From assembly GCF_000337035.1 (NCBI RefSeq), contig NZ_AOJL01000062.1:1-56208 (forward strand): DNA of 56,208 bases, in the 5' to 3' direction. The notes under the pieces are model-generated. The model worked only from the letters and a program-made list of their open reading frames with translations. It made no database searches and was not told the DNA's origin. Position numbers and translations under genes: made by a program. Origin of the DNA: Halorubrum coriense DSM 10284. GTDB taxonomy: Archaea > Halobacteriota > Halobacteria > Halobacteriales > Haloferacaceae. Below, one piece after another: positions 35,927 through 43,936 of the stretch (the stretch's first letter is position 1; every line of letters begins with the position of its first letter).

Positions 35927-37003
35927 ATGAATCGCCGTGCGTTTCTCAAGTCGGGTGTGGGGGTGGCCAGCCTTGCGAGCCTTGCTGGCTGTGCCACCCA
36001 GTTTATCCCGGAGTCGTCGCGTGCCCCGGCGCTTGTTGAGAACCGCCCTGATGGGGTCTATTTGCCGAGCCACGTCGAGGGGATGCAGATGATCGGCACC
36101 GCGAACCAAGGCGAGTACGGCTTCGGACTCATGTACAGCTACGCCCATCGATTTTGGAACGTCAACGGTAAGACCACGTCGATGACCGAGATCGGCCCCG
36201 ATGACGACATACACCTCATGGCCAGCGTCTGGGACACTGACACGCAAATGATTCTGCCAGAGACCGGGTTGAGCGTCGAAATATATCGAGGCGAGACGCT
36301 CGTCTCGCAGGAAGCAATCTACCCGATGCTTTCACAGCCGATGGGGTTTCACTACGGGGCGAACTTCGGACTTGAGGGGGGCGGTGCGTACGATGTCCGG
36401 CTCAGTGTCGGCGGCCTGTCGATCCGACGCACCGGTGCGTTCCGAGGCCGATTCGAGGAACCCGGGACTGCGACGATCCCATTCGAATACAGTGCCTCGG
36501 ACAAGGAAACGATCAGTTTCCGGCGGTTGGAGGATGCCGGAGCACGCGGTGCGGTTTCTCCAATGGCGATGGAGATGCTCCCGGCTTCGACCGCACCGCG
36601 GCCGGACGCGCTACCCGGCCCCGTGGTCGGGACCGGCCGTACTGACGGCGCCGTCTTCGTGACGACGGTCCTCGACACGCCCCCGGCAGGCGTCGACGGT
36701 CAAGGCCAGTACCTCGCCGTCTCGGCCCGGTCGCAGTACAACCAAATGGTCTTACCGGCGATGAGTCTCTCAGCAGCACTGACCCGCGGCGATGAATCAC
36801 TGTTTGCGGGACCGCTCACCCGGACGCTGGACCCCGACCTCGGGTATCACTACGGAGGCGTGGTCGACGAAGTACGATCTGGTGATCAGCTGACGATCTC
36901 GCCGACCCTTCAGCCGCAAACCGCGCGTCATGAAGGGTACGAAACGGCGTTCGGCGGCGTAACCGGCGAGATGGACGACATCGAATTCACCGTCGACGAA
37001 TAA
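35927..37003 (+). CDS. Tat-exported P19/Tp34-like iron-binding lipoprotein
   Basis: A 358-residue protein starting MNRRAFLKSGVGVASLASLA then GC: a twin-arginine signal with a lipobox Cys at about residue 22. The mature part has two similar beta-sandwich units. The motifs QPMGFHYGANFGLEGGGAYDV and PDLGYHYGGVVDEVRSGDQL resemble the copper/iron site loop of P19/Tp34 (FetP) periplasmic proteins, with Met and His ligands. Haloarchaeal homologues lie near DyP-like exported proteins. I infer that it binds iron at the cell surface and works with the convergent gene downstream. ATG 35927 is chosen for the Tat signal. Confidence 0.8.
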   Translation: MNRRAFLKSGVGVASLASLAGCATQFIPESSRAPALVENRPDGVYLPSHVEGMQMIGTANQGEYGFGLMYSYAHRFWNVNGKTTSMTEIGPDDDIHLMASVWDTDTQMILPETGLSVEIYRGETLVSQEAIYPMLSQPMGFHYGANFGLEGGGAYDVRLSVGGLSIRRTGAFRGRFEEPGTATIPFEYSASDKETISFRRLEDAGARGAVSPMAMEMLPASTAPRPDALPGPVVGTGRTDGAVFVTTVLDTPPAGVDGQGQYLAVSARSQYNQMVLPAMSLSAALTRGDESLFAGPLTRTLDPDLGYHYGGVVDEVRSGDQLTISPTLQPQTARHEGYETAFGGVTGEMDDIEFTVDE

Positions 37004-37117
37004 CTACTTTCTCGGAAAGACAGGGCCCATGGCCCGACACGTCCGTGAAACCGGAGTGAACGGTGCGCCCGTCAGCATCCCAATCGAGTTTAGAGAACCT
37101 GACGCGGTCGAGACGCC

Positions 37118-38437
37118 TCACGTCGGGCGAGGGGACGGAAGGACACGATGGCGGCGAGGCGGCACGAGGAAGTTCCCTCGCCGACGGGTGAAAATGTACT
37201 CCAGAATTCCGTTGTTGACTCGCTGGCGGACGGCCGGCGTCGCCGCCGTGACATCCGTGCCGTTCATCGCGCGACGAACCTCCTCGAACGCGGAAATGCC
37301 CCGCTGTAACGAAGGGAAGTGGAGGCTCGCAACCTTCTGATCGGAGCCGATGTCGTCGGTCGATTCGAAGTGCCGCCGGAGGAGCCGGACGTTCCCGTCA
37401 TCGTCCCTGTTCGCGCGAGCGGCTTTCTGCGCGTGGCCCACCCGCGCGTGCTCGCGGGCTTGGTCGAGGATATCGTCGAGCATCTCGTCGATACCGCTGT
37501 TGTCGCCGAGGTTCGCGCCAACCCCCTCAACGAGTCCTTCCTCTGCGTGTACCGGACTAAACATCTCCATCACCCGTTCATCATAGTCCTGCTCGCCGTA
37601 CCAGTCGTCGAGGCGCTGTCGGATGTTTGCGATCGCCTTCGTCGTCCCACCGGCGAATGGCCCCTCATCGAGCGTAACGTACTCCTCGGTGGCCTGATTC
37701 CCGACGAATCCCGCGATGAATCCCATGAAAAGCGGAGACTCCTCTGGCACCGGTTTTGAATCCGGGATGCCCGCGGCATTCTGGTTCTGTGCCGGAAGCC
37801 CGGCTCCGACGAACCCGGTACGGCGCGAGTCTACGGTGAACGCATCCGTGAGGCGTGCCTCGACGTCGATACCGTTCACACGCTCCTGTTGACCGGTCAG
37901 CGCTTCTTCGGCCTCCAACACTGCGTCGGCACGGTCGCTCGCGAGGTGTACGACCGCGTCTTGCGTATCGAATGTCGGCGTCTCAAAATCCGACAGCGAC
38001 GTGGGTGCGGGCAGGTCTACAGTTGCCGGCAAGGACGCCTCGAATCGCTCGAAGTACGCCGGCGAATAAGCGATCGAGTACAGTAACCCTTCATGACTCC
38101 ACTCATACGCCCGATCGAGAGTCGTGAGCGAAGCGGCGACAGCCTCGCGCTGCTCGGACGTCGGCGGTCCCTCCCCATCAAGATTCAGATACAGTAACAC
38201 TTGATGAGTGGGAAGCTGTGAATTTCCGGCCGCATCGTGTCGAATGTACTCCCGCCAAGCGTGTTGCTGGGCGGGTTTTGCTCCGGGGTCGCCGGTGGGG
38301 ATCGGATCCGATTCCGCCCGGTCGAGACAGGCAGACAGCGCGCCAGCCCCACCCACCGCGACCGCCCCTTTTAGATACTCTCTGCGAGGGAGGTCTCGGT
38401 CAAGGAGATCTATACGAACTAGTTGTGCGCTCAGCAC
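37118..38437 (-). CDS. Tat-exported DyP-like (EfeB-like) protein
   Basis: A 439-residue protein with a twin-arginine signal (LPRREYLKGAVAVGGAGALS, a Cys following at about 37). The body resembles haloarchaeal DyP-type peroxidase-like proteins: LNLDGEGPPTSEQREAV, an early EWSHEGLLYSIAYSPAYFERF, GFIAGFVGNQATEE, and a C-terminal NGILEYIFTRRRGNFLVPP, with His ligand candidates around ARVGHAQKAARA. In the EfeUOB system EfeB is a heme peroxidase and EfeO a periplasmic iron binder. With the P19-like gene this pair looks like a haloarchaeal counterpart. The two genes are convergent, 114 bases apart. Confidence 0.75.
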   Translation of the reverse strand: MLSAQLVRIDLLDRDLPRREYLKGAVAVGGAGALSACLDRAESDPIPTGDPGAKPAQQHAWREYIRHDAAGNSQLPTHQVLLYLNLDGEGPPTSEQREAVAASLTTLDRAYEWSHEGLLYSIAYSPAYFERFEASLPATVDLPAPTSLSDFETPTFDTQDAVVHLASDRADAVLEAEEALTGQQERVNGIDVEARLTDAFTVDSRRTGFVGAGLPAQNQNAAGIPDSKPVPEESPLFMGFIAGFVGNQATEEYVTLDEGPFAGGTTKAIANIRQRLDDWYGEQDYDERVMEMFSPVHAEEGLVEGVGANLGDNSGIDEMLDDILDQAREHARVGHAQKAARANRDDDGNVRLLRRHFESTDDIGSDQKVASLHFPSLQRGISAFEEVRRAMNGTDVTAATPAVRQRVNNGILEYIFTRRRGNFLVPPRRHRVLPSPRPT

Positions 38438-38497
38438 GATGAATGTAAGCCCTCTCAGCCAGCCAGGTACGTCCGTTCAACATCGAATTATTCGAAA

Positions 38498-38971
38498 GAC
38501 TCTGTTAGAATATTATTCTTCAGACACATTTCTGCCTGAAATAGCCGGTCGATGAGAGCTGCGTATCTTATGATTTTTCCTCACTCCCGAGGTAGAGGCA
38601 AATATGAACGAGCAGGACAAGGTTGCCTCGTTTGTTCAGGAGCACGAAATGGAATCGCCACCCACCTACAGACTTCTTGACGTTGTTTCAGAGCTAGGTG
38701 AGGTAGCAAAAGATGCCGCTGAATCGACTGACTACGGTAGTTCGCCGGAAGAGGTCAACATTGCGTCCGATGAAATCGGAGATGTACTATTCTCACTTCT
38801 TGCGCTAGCCGAAGCTACAGAAATTGACGCTGGCGAGGCGCTTGAGGAAGCGATGGCAAAATACGACGAACGTATTGCTGATTCTGGTACCCCATCGTCT
38901 GGTAACTAAATCAGTTACATTGACCGAAACAGGGTCAGAATATATCACTTGCTGAGGATTTCAACAGAGCC
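38498..38971. mobile_element. IS-like cassette enclosing a MazG-like gene
   Basis: The left boundary GACTCTGTTAGAATATTATT with a following TTCAGACACAT is a decayed long-type right end. The right boundary GAGGATTTCAACAGAGCC at 38954-38971 is the short-type left end, inverted. The only gene inside is MazG-like. The right end also truncates the transposase gene to its right. No target duplication is seen. Confidence 0.5.
38604..38909 (+). CDS. MazG-like nucleotide pyrophosphohydrolase
   Basis: A 101-residue all-helical protein with the MazG metal-binding pattern: Glu30-x2-Glu33 in VSELGEVAKD and Glu57-x2-Asp60 in SDEIGDVLFSLLALAE. Small single-domain MazG proteins hydrolyse non-canonical or excess NTPs to NMP and pyrophosphate, as house-cleaning enzymes or in stress responses. 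ATG 38604 is preceded by AT-rich sequence. It is a solitary cargo between IS-like ends. Confidence 0.85.
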   Translation: MNEQDKVASFVQEHEMESPPTYRLLDVVSELGEVAKDAAESTDYGSSPEEVNIASDEIGDVLFSLLALAEATEIDAGEALEEAMAKYDERIADSGTPSSGN

Positions 38972-40221
38972 ACAGAAGCCGACTCAACAGCCACTTCTTG
39001 GTCGTCTGTCTCCATTTGTTCAAGTACATCCCGTTGGGAGCTGGAGACCCGCTTGGGTATGAGATAGTTCACATCGAGGTTTGAGAGTGTCTGGAACACT
39101 TGTATCGAGTCAAACTCTCGATCACACAGCACTGTCTCGATTGGAACGTGTTCTTTCGCTCGTCGAACGAGCCGTCGCACAGTACGATGGATCTGATTTG
39201 ACGGGTTCTCATCCCACTCAGAGCTCTCATGAACCGGCTCGACAGCTAAGATCAGCGGGATGTTCTGCCCGATGATCGAAAGCGTCGCAAATTTGAACGC
39301 TCGACTGTCTCTGTCTTTCGTCCCGCTAACCATCGACATCCCTGCGACCTCTCCGTAGTAGGGAATAGTCGTGATGTCGATTGCGGCTGTGACTGGACGT
39401 CGGAACGTTGCTTCAGAGGCAATTACGGAGAGCAAGCGGTCCGTCGTTTCATTGAAGCCGTTCACGAGCCCTTCGGGATCGAACTGCTTGACTGCGCGGA
39501 GGTGGGTGTCACCGTGGGGTCCATACTCTTCATCACGCCGGTACTGGAAGCGAGTCGCTCCCTGCGCGGTTCCACACCGAACCATCCCCATGAATGTCTG
39601 TAACTCGAAGAATTGCGTGTCCTCATACGAGGCGTTCGACGCTCGACCAGAGTCGAAGTGGTCGAAGGCGTGATCACGCGCGAGACGCGTCGTCTGGATA
39701 ATCTCCTCCTGTGAGAAGGATTCGTCTTCTATTGGGCCTGTATCTTCTTGCTCATCGTCGACGACCTCTGCCTTAGGCCGCACCTCCGGCGCTGAGATGT
39801 CGCGATCGTGGACTTCTTTAACAACGAAGTGGGCGGCAGCGTGGGCGTATTCGTGGGCTATGTCGTCGAACCGGTTTCGCCACGCCCGCGAGAAGGCTGA
39901 TTCGTCGGGCACCCGGCTGAAGCCGAGAATAGTGGCGACTTCCGGTTGTCGGGTGAGTCGTCGAGAAAACTCGGCGTACGAGTCACCCGTGATCTCCATA
40001 AACACGAACGAAAGGACCATCGCGCGAAAGGATAGCGGTGCAGGATGCCATGCCGGATACCCGTCTTCGATGGCATCTATTGAATGACCGAGCTTCTCGA
40101 ACGTTGTGACGAGATCGGCTTTTTTGAGTTCGTTTCGGATAGAGATCCCCAGCTGGTACGCTTCGCACAGAGACTGTATACGAGGATCATCTTTGGAAGG
40201 AGGACTGCCGGAACCACTCAT
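38935..40221 (-). pseudogene. IS4-type transposase truncated at C-terminus
   Basis: A 428-residue frame with an N-terminal domain (about 1-150, FRAMVLSFVFMEITG), then AAIDITTIPYYGEV (first Asp) and VLCDREFDSIQV (second Asp). The end ALLKSSASDIF is encoded by the IS-like end at 38954-38971 and is not transposase sequence. The final Glu block is missing. The gene was cut by the neighbouring cassette end and should be inactive. Confidence 0.85.
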
Positions 40222-40228
40222 TCAAGAA

Positions 40229-40264
40229 ATGTTGGTGTCGATAGCAAAGTTATCACACCAACAT
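40229..40264. repeat. Hairpin upstream of truncated transposase
   Basis: ATGTTGGTGT (40229-40238) and ACACCAACAT (40255-40264) pair over 10 bases with a 16-base loop. It lies just upstream of the transposase start on the minus strand and may be an IS end or a control site. Confidence 0.5.
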
Positions 40265-40266
40265 GA

Positions 40267-40524
40267 CTACAAACATACTCTGTTCATCCTCAAAGGAATT
40301 GCCGCCGCCGCGTCCGCGTCTCCGAGTTGACTCTCAATCTTCATGACGTGTTCGAGCCGATCCAGACACATCTCGATCTTTTTATCGACCGGCTCAGTTC
40401 CTCGTACCGTCCGATTGACCTCCCGGGAGGACACGTTGGAAGAACACCAAGTCCGACGCATCGGCCTACATGCCGAATGCGCCAGTGTCAATAATTTTGT
40501 CGAACTATTATTTACTCTCTTCAC
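40267..40524 (-). pseudogene. Fragment of unidentified gene
   Basis: The minus-strand frame contains EPVDKKIEMCLDRLEHVMKI then ESQLGDADAAAA, clearly protein-like helical sequence, but it has a poor upstream part and no intact start. I cannot name the family. It is probably what remains of a gene interrupted by the neighbouring IS. Confidence 0.4.
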
Positions 40525-40783
40525 TCAGCGACTCATCAGCCGATATTCCGTTTTCTCGGTCCGTCTGGTCTCCTAGAGCCGCCACCTAATTCAAAGTATA
40601 ATTTAGTTTGTATTCAAATATAAACGGGCCTGCTTGTCCCACGGTATCGCGAATAACGCGAACCGCTCGGACAGGGGTTGTAAGCAGTGCTATATTCCCG
40701 TCAAAGGCGCTTCAACGCTTCAATTCTTGTTTACTGTGTATCGACTCGTTCAGGCGGCTCAATAAGGTGATACGCCGATGCCG
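40525..40783. other. Intergenic before arsenic island
   Basis: No supported gene. AT-rich at 40590-40625. Low coding likelihood on either strand. Confidence 0.3.
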
Positions 40784-40800
40784 TTCATTTGAATCTTATA
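40784..40800 (+). promoter_or_regulatory. Candidate ArsR operator and TATA box
   Basis: TTCATTTGAA (40784-40793) shares the pattern TTCA-N2-TGAA with the site upstream of arsD at 43517-43526. A TATA-like CTTATATC follows directly, about 80 bases before the first gene of the island. A second TATA-like ATTATATC lies closer, near 40862. Confidence 0.45.
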
Positions 40801-40876
40801 TCGGCCTGATCGCGTTCGCAAGACATCTGAATATCTGACCAAATGAATTAAGTCAAATCGGATTATATCGATATGT

Positions 40877-41014
40877 ATGTCGATACTCGACCGACTGCTC
40901 GGTGGCGAGTCGAACGACGACGAGAGCTGCTGTGACATGCAGATAGAGGAAGTAGACTCGAACGAAGGCGAGGCGGACGCGCCGGAAGAGCGCGCCGACC
41001 GCGCGGAGGACTGA
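40877..41014 (+). CDS. Small Cys-Cys protein leading arsR-permease operon
   Basis: A 45-residue acidic protein starting MSILDRLLGG, with a vicinal pair in DESCCDMQIEEV (Cys18-Cys19) and an unstructured Glu-rich tail. Vicinal cysteines in this setting suggest binding of arsenite or another thiophilic metal. Its stop is 6 bases before the arsR start, so the two are co-transcribed. I do not recognise a named family. Confidence 0.6.
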   Translation: MSILDRLLGGESNDDESCCDMQIEEVDSNEGEADAPEERADRAED

Positions 41015-41020
41015 TCGATA

Positions 41021-41419
41021 ATGTCGCAGGAACCGAACACGGCGGCTCAAGCGGGCTCTGAATCCGCGAGCGGGACGCTCCGGCGGATGGACGAGGGCGT
41101 CTGCTGTGACGGACCCTTCCCGGCGGCTCGACGAGCAGATGACGCAGTCATCGACGCTGAGCTGTCGGCGTTCAAAGCGTTAGCCAATGAGAAGCGGCTC
41201 GCGGTCGTCCATGCACTCCGAGAGGGCGAGCTCTGCGCCTGCGAGTTGGAGACCGTACTCGACGCGCCCCAGTCGACAGTCGCGTCGCACCTCAGGAAGC
41301 TCCGCGACGCCGGTATTGTCGCCACGCGCAAGGAGGGGAAGTGGACGTACTACCGGATCGCAGACACGGCGAGCCTCCAACTGCTGGACCTGGCCGCGGC
41401 GCTAGGTGAAGACCGATGA
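41021..41419 (+). CDS. arsR: ArsR-family repressor
   Basis: A 132-residue protein with an N-terminal Cys pair (DEGVCCDGPF, about residues 28-29) and the ArsR/SmtB winged helix: FKALANEKRLAVVHAL, ELCACELETVLDAPQSTVASHLRKL, wing RKEGKWTYYRI. ELCACEL is the alpha-3 metal site (ELCVCDL in E. coli ArsR), which senses arsenite or antimonite. The added N-terminal Cys pair could be a third or further ligand. It overlaps the permease start by four bases. Confidence 0.92.
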   Translation: MSQEPNTAAQAGSESASGTLRRMDEGVCCDGPFPAARRADDAVIDAELSAFKALANEKRLAVVHALREGELCACELETVLDAPQSTVASHLRKLRDAGIVATRKEGKWTYYRIADTASLQLLDLAAALGEDR

Positions 41420-42414
41420 TCCCGCCGGGGACCGAAGCGGCGCTGCTCGACTCGTGGGACTACTTCCTCCACCTCGCGATGGTTCTCACGCCGCTGTTCA
41501 TCGGTGCGTCGTTCCTCGTCGGGCTCGCGCAGGAATATCTCCCGCCCGAGCGCGTTGAGGAGATGCTTCGCGCACGCGACCACGGCAGCGGGAACGTCCT
41601 CGCTGCGGGCCTCGGCGCGGTGACACCGTTCTGCTCGTGTTCGACCGTTCCGGTCTTGGCGGGCCTGTTGGGAGCCGGCGCCCCCACGGGAATGGCGTTC
41701 TCGTTCCTGCTCGCCTCCCCGATCGTCAACTGGATCGCCGTGTTCCTGCTGTTCGGGCTGTTCGGGACCGGTGTGACCGTCGCGTACGTGACGACGGCAC
41801 TGTTCGCGGCGATCGTCGCGGGCCTCATCATCGGGACGTTCGAACTCGACGGGTACATCAAGGACGTTCGGATCACCGCGGGCGGTCGCGAGATTGCGAC
41901 CGACGGCGGAGCGACTCCCTCGGACACCTCGAAGGCGGCCGACGCCGCCGGGTGTAGCGAGTGCGGGACGACGGCCACGAACAGAACCCACAAGGAACGC
42001 GTGACTGCCGCGGGGGAGGGCGCGCTCTCTTTCTTCCGCGACACACTCCCGTACATCGCGGTCGGGATCGCGATCGGCGCGCTGATCCACGGCGCCGTGC
42101 CGGCGGAGTTCCTCCAGCGGATCGCCGGGCCGGGGAATCCACTCGCGACACCGATCGCTGCGCTCGCCGGCGCGCCGATCTACGTGAGTATTAGCGGAAT
42201 GCTGCCGATCGCACACTCACTCACCGAGGCGGGGATCCCCATCGGAACGGTGATCGCGTTCGTCATCGGCGGCGCGGGGATCAGCATCCCGAACCTGATC
42301 CTCCTGAACAAGCTGTTCGAGCGTCGACTGCTCGCGATCTACGCAACGACGGTCGTAACGATCGGGATCACGGTCGGCGTGCTGTTCAACACCATCTTCG
42401 CCGGCCTCCTCTGA
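41416..42414 (+). CDS. arsP: ArsP/DUF318-family permease
   Basis: A 332-residue membrane protein with two groups of helices around a central Cys-containing loop. The family hallmark TPFCSCSTVPVLAGLLGAGAP is in the first half, and its counterpart APIYVSISGMLPIAHSLTEAG in the second. The loop at about residues 155-195 holds CSECGTT. ArsP exports trivalent organoarsenicals. Relatives (SO_0444 type) export Cu/Zn. The coupling to ArsR favours arsenic. It overlaps arsR (ATGA) and is in one operon with the small Cys-Cys protein. Confidence 0.88.
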   Translation: MIPPGTEAALLDSWDYFLHLAMVLTPLFIGASFLVGLAQEYLPPERVEEMLRARDHGSGNVLAAGLGAVTPFCSCSTVPVLAGLLGAGAPTGMAFSFLLASPIVNWIAVFLLFGLFGTGVTVAYVTTALFAAIVAGLIIGTFELDGYIKDVRITAGGREIATDGGATPSDTSKAADAAGCSECGTTATNRTHKERVTAAGEGALSFFRDTLPYIAVGIAIGALIHGAVPAEFLQRIAGPGNPLATPIAALAGAPIYVSISGMLPIAHSLTEAGIPIGTVIAFVIGGAGISIPNLILLNKLFERRLLAIYATTVVTIGITVGVLFNTIFAGLL

Positions 42415-42433
42415 GCCGAGGCCGATTCTTTTT

Positions 42434-42829
42434 TTACAACGACCGCGACCCGTCGAGCGCTACAAGAACCGCGTTTGCGCGCGGCGTGGCACGATACATC
42501 CGCCACTTCCCTTCTTTCCGGCGGGTGACGAGGCCAGCATCAGTGAGCTGCGAGAGGGCATGGCTGATCGCGCTGTCGCTCACGTCCAACAGCGGCGAGA
42601 GTTCGCAGACGCACAGCTCGTCGTCGTCAGTCGCGTGGAGCATCCGGACGATCTTGTATCGTGTCTCGTTGCCGAGCGCCGACAGCAGCTCAATATCGGT
42701 CTCTAGGTCGGATCCACCGACGCTCTCGTTCAGTTCTTCTAGCTCCGCTAACCGGCCGGCGAGGTCTTCGTCTGTACAGGAGCCGCACTCATCGGCGACA
42801 TATCGCTGTAAACGCTCGGTCGATGACAT
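42434..42829 (-). CDS. arsR: ArsR-family repressor, second
   Basis: A 131-residue repressor with an N-terminal ECGSCTDEDLAGRL (Cys-x2-Cys), then the winged helix: LLSALGNETRYKIVRML, DDELCVCELSPLLDVSDSAISHAL with the classic ELCVCEL metal site, and wing RRKEGKWRMYRA. It is convergent with the ArsP gene (19 bases between stops) and divergent from the cupin-arsD-arsA genes. Imperfect repeats containing ATTGAACTGAACC lie upstream at about 42838. Confidence 0.92.
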   Translation of the reverse strand: MSSTERLQRYVADECGSCTDEDLAGRLAELEELNESVGGSDLETDIELLSALGNETRYKIVRMLHATDDDELCVCELSPLLDVSDSAISHALSQLTDAGLVTRRKEGKWRMYRATPRANAVLVALDGSRSL

Positions 42830-42931
42830 ACAGACAATTGAACTGAACCGAGATTAAATATTGCGGAGCGCTGTCTCAACTGGTAGCTTGACAGCGAGAA
42901 CAATATAGCAATCTCTCAAATATTGTCTCGT

Positions 42932-43039
42932 ATGAAAGGTACGAGACTTGTGGCGGGTGTCCGTCGATCGACAACAACCATCCTGGTAGGTTTGAGAAAC
43001 GATGCGGCCGAATGCGCCGCTGCGGGGTGTTCGGTATGA
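42932..43039 (+). CDS. Short leader-like reading frame before cupin
   Basis: A 35-codon frame, MKGTRLVAGVRRS..., ending AAECAAAGCSV, with two Cys. Its stop overlaps the cupin ATG (ATGA), a common translational-coupling arrangement. An inverted pair ACAATAT/ATATTGT at about 42899-42927 precedes it. It may be a real small protein, a leader, or chance. Confidence 0.35.
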   Translation: MKGTRLVAGVRRSTTTILVGLRNDAAECAAAGCSV

Positions 43040-43431
43040 CGGGTTCCTACAAACGGGTCAACTATACCGACATTGAGACCGTTTCAGGCGCGATGCGGCC
43101 GCTTACCGACTCGCTCGACAGCGAACAGGTCGGCGTGTCGATCGCACGCTGTGAGCCCGGGTGGCGGAACAAGCCGCACGACCACGCCGCGGAGGATCAT
43201 GAGGAGATATACGTCCTCTTAGAGGGGAAAGCCACCGTCGTTATCAACGACGAGCCCGTCGAACTCGAAGCTGGTGACGCAGTTTGGATTCCACCGACTG
43301 CGACACGACAGATCCAGAATGGTGATGTCGACAGCGCGCTCGTCCTCGTGAGCGCCCCGGCGTCGAAGTGTCGAACCACGACGTGTGTCGACGAATCAGG
43401 ATCATGGGCCACCAACGGATTCATCGGGTGA
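43036..43431 (+). CDS. Cupin-domain protein
   Basis: A 131-residue single cupin. Motif 1 is PHDHAAEDHEEIYVLLEG (His-x-His, then Glu), motif 2 includes DAVWIPPTATRQIQNGD. The second motif lacks the usual His, so the metal site may be altered. A late pair SKCRTTTCV could add thiol ligands. The start is taken at ATG 43036 (MTGSYKR), overlapping the short upstream frame. GTG/ATG codons a little upstream in frame are possible. Its place between arsR and arsD suggests a role in arsenic handling, not identified. Confidence 0.8.
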   Translation: MTGSYKRVNYTDIETVSGAMRPLTDSLDSEQVGVSIARCEPGWRNKPHDHAAEDHEEIYVLLEGKATVVINDEPVELEAGDAVWIPPTATRQIQNGDVDSALVLVSAPASKCRTTTCVDESGSWATNGFIG

Positions 43432-43516
43432 TCGGGGTTCTCAGTCGTTCAAGATAGTGATATGGTACCGGCGCGGAGAGATCTGACCGAAGGGCTTATA
43501 ATTGTATGAGAGTTTG

Positions 43517-43526
43517 TTCAAATGAA
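43517..43526 (+). promoter_or_regulatory. Candidate ArsR operator upstream of arsD
   Basis: TTCAAATGAA, extended to GTTCA-AA-TGAAC, lies just downstream of a TATA-like CTTATAATTG (43495-43504), overlapping the likely transcription start. It has the same TTCA-N2-TGAA form as 40784-40793. Confidence 0.5.
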
Positions 43527-43603
43527 CCGACTACAGCGAGGACAAGCCGACGTGTCCTGCTGTGAACGATATATCAGATGTCCGACCGCGATCCGACTCA
43601 ATC

Positions 43604-43933
43604 ATGACCGAACTCACCCTGTACGAAGAAGCGATGTGTTGCTCCACCGGCGTCTGCGGTCCCGACCCCGACGACGAACTCGTCGAGGTCAGCGCGGCGC
43701 TCGACCAGCTCGAAGACGCGTTCGACGATCTTGAAGTCAACCGGGCAAACATGCAGCACAACATCGACCAGTTCCTCGAAACGCAGCGGATCTACGACCG
43801 CGTCCAGGAGGACGGCCCGTCGATCCTCCCGATCACGGTCGTCGACGACGAGATCGTCGCCGAGGGCGAGTACCTCTCGTACGACGAACTGACCGCGGCT
43901 ATTGACGAGAACCCAACACCACAGGAGGCCTAA
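43604..43933 (+). CDS. arsD: ArsD arsenic metallochaperone
   Basis: A 109-residue ArsD. The N-terminal LTLYEEAMCCSTGVCGPD puts Cys12, Cys13 and Cys18 at the same positions as in E. coli ArsD, the As(III) site that passes arsenite to ArsA. The thioredoxin-like remainder includes PSILPITVVDDEIVAEGEYLSYDEL. Start at ATG 43604. It is 3 bases before arsA, forming the core of the arsDA operon. Confidence 0.95.
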   Translation: MTELTLYEEAMCCSTGVCGPDPDDELVEVSAALDQLEDAFDDLEVNRANMQHNIDQFLETQRIYDRVQEDGPSILPITVVDDEIVAEGEYLSYDELTAAIDENPTPQEA

Positions 43934-43936
43934 CGA

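Noticed and set aside
40608-40838. 76-codon frame before the arsenic island
   Set aside because: Atypical composition for a halophile (basic, Ser/Cys-rich), no family match, and it covers the likely promoter and operator region.
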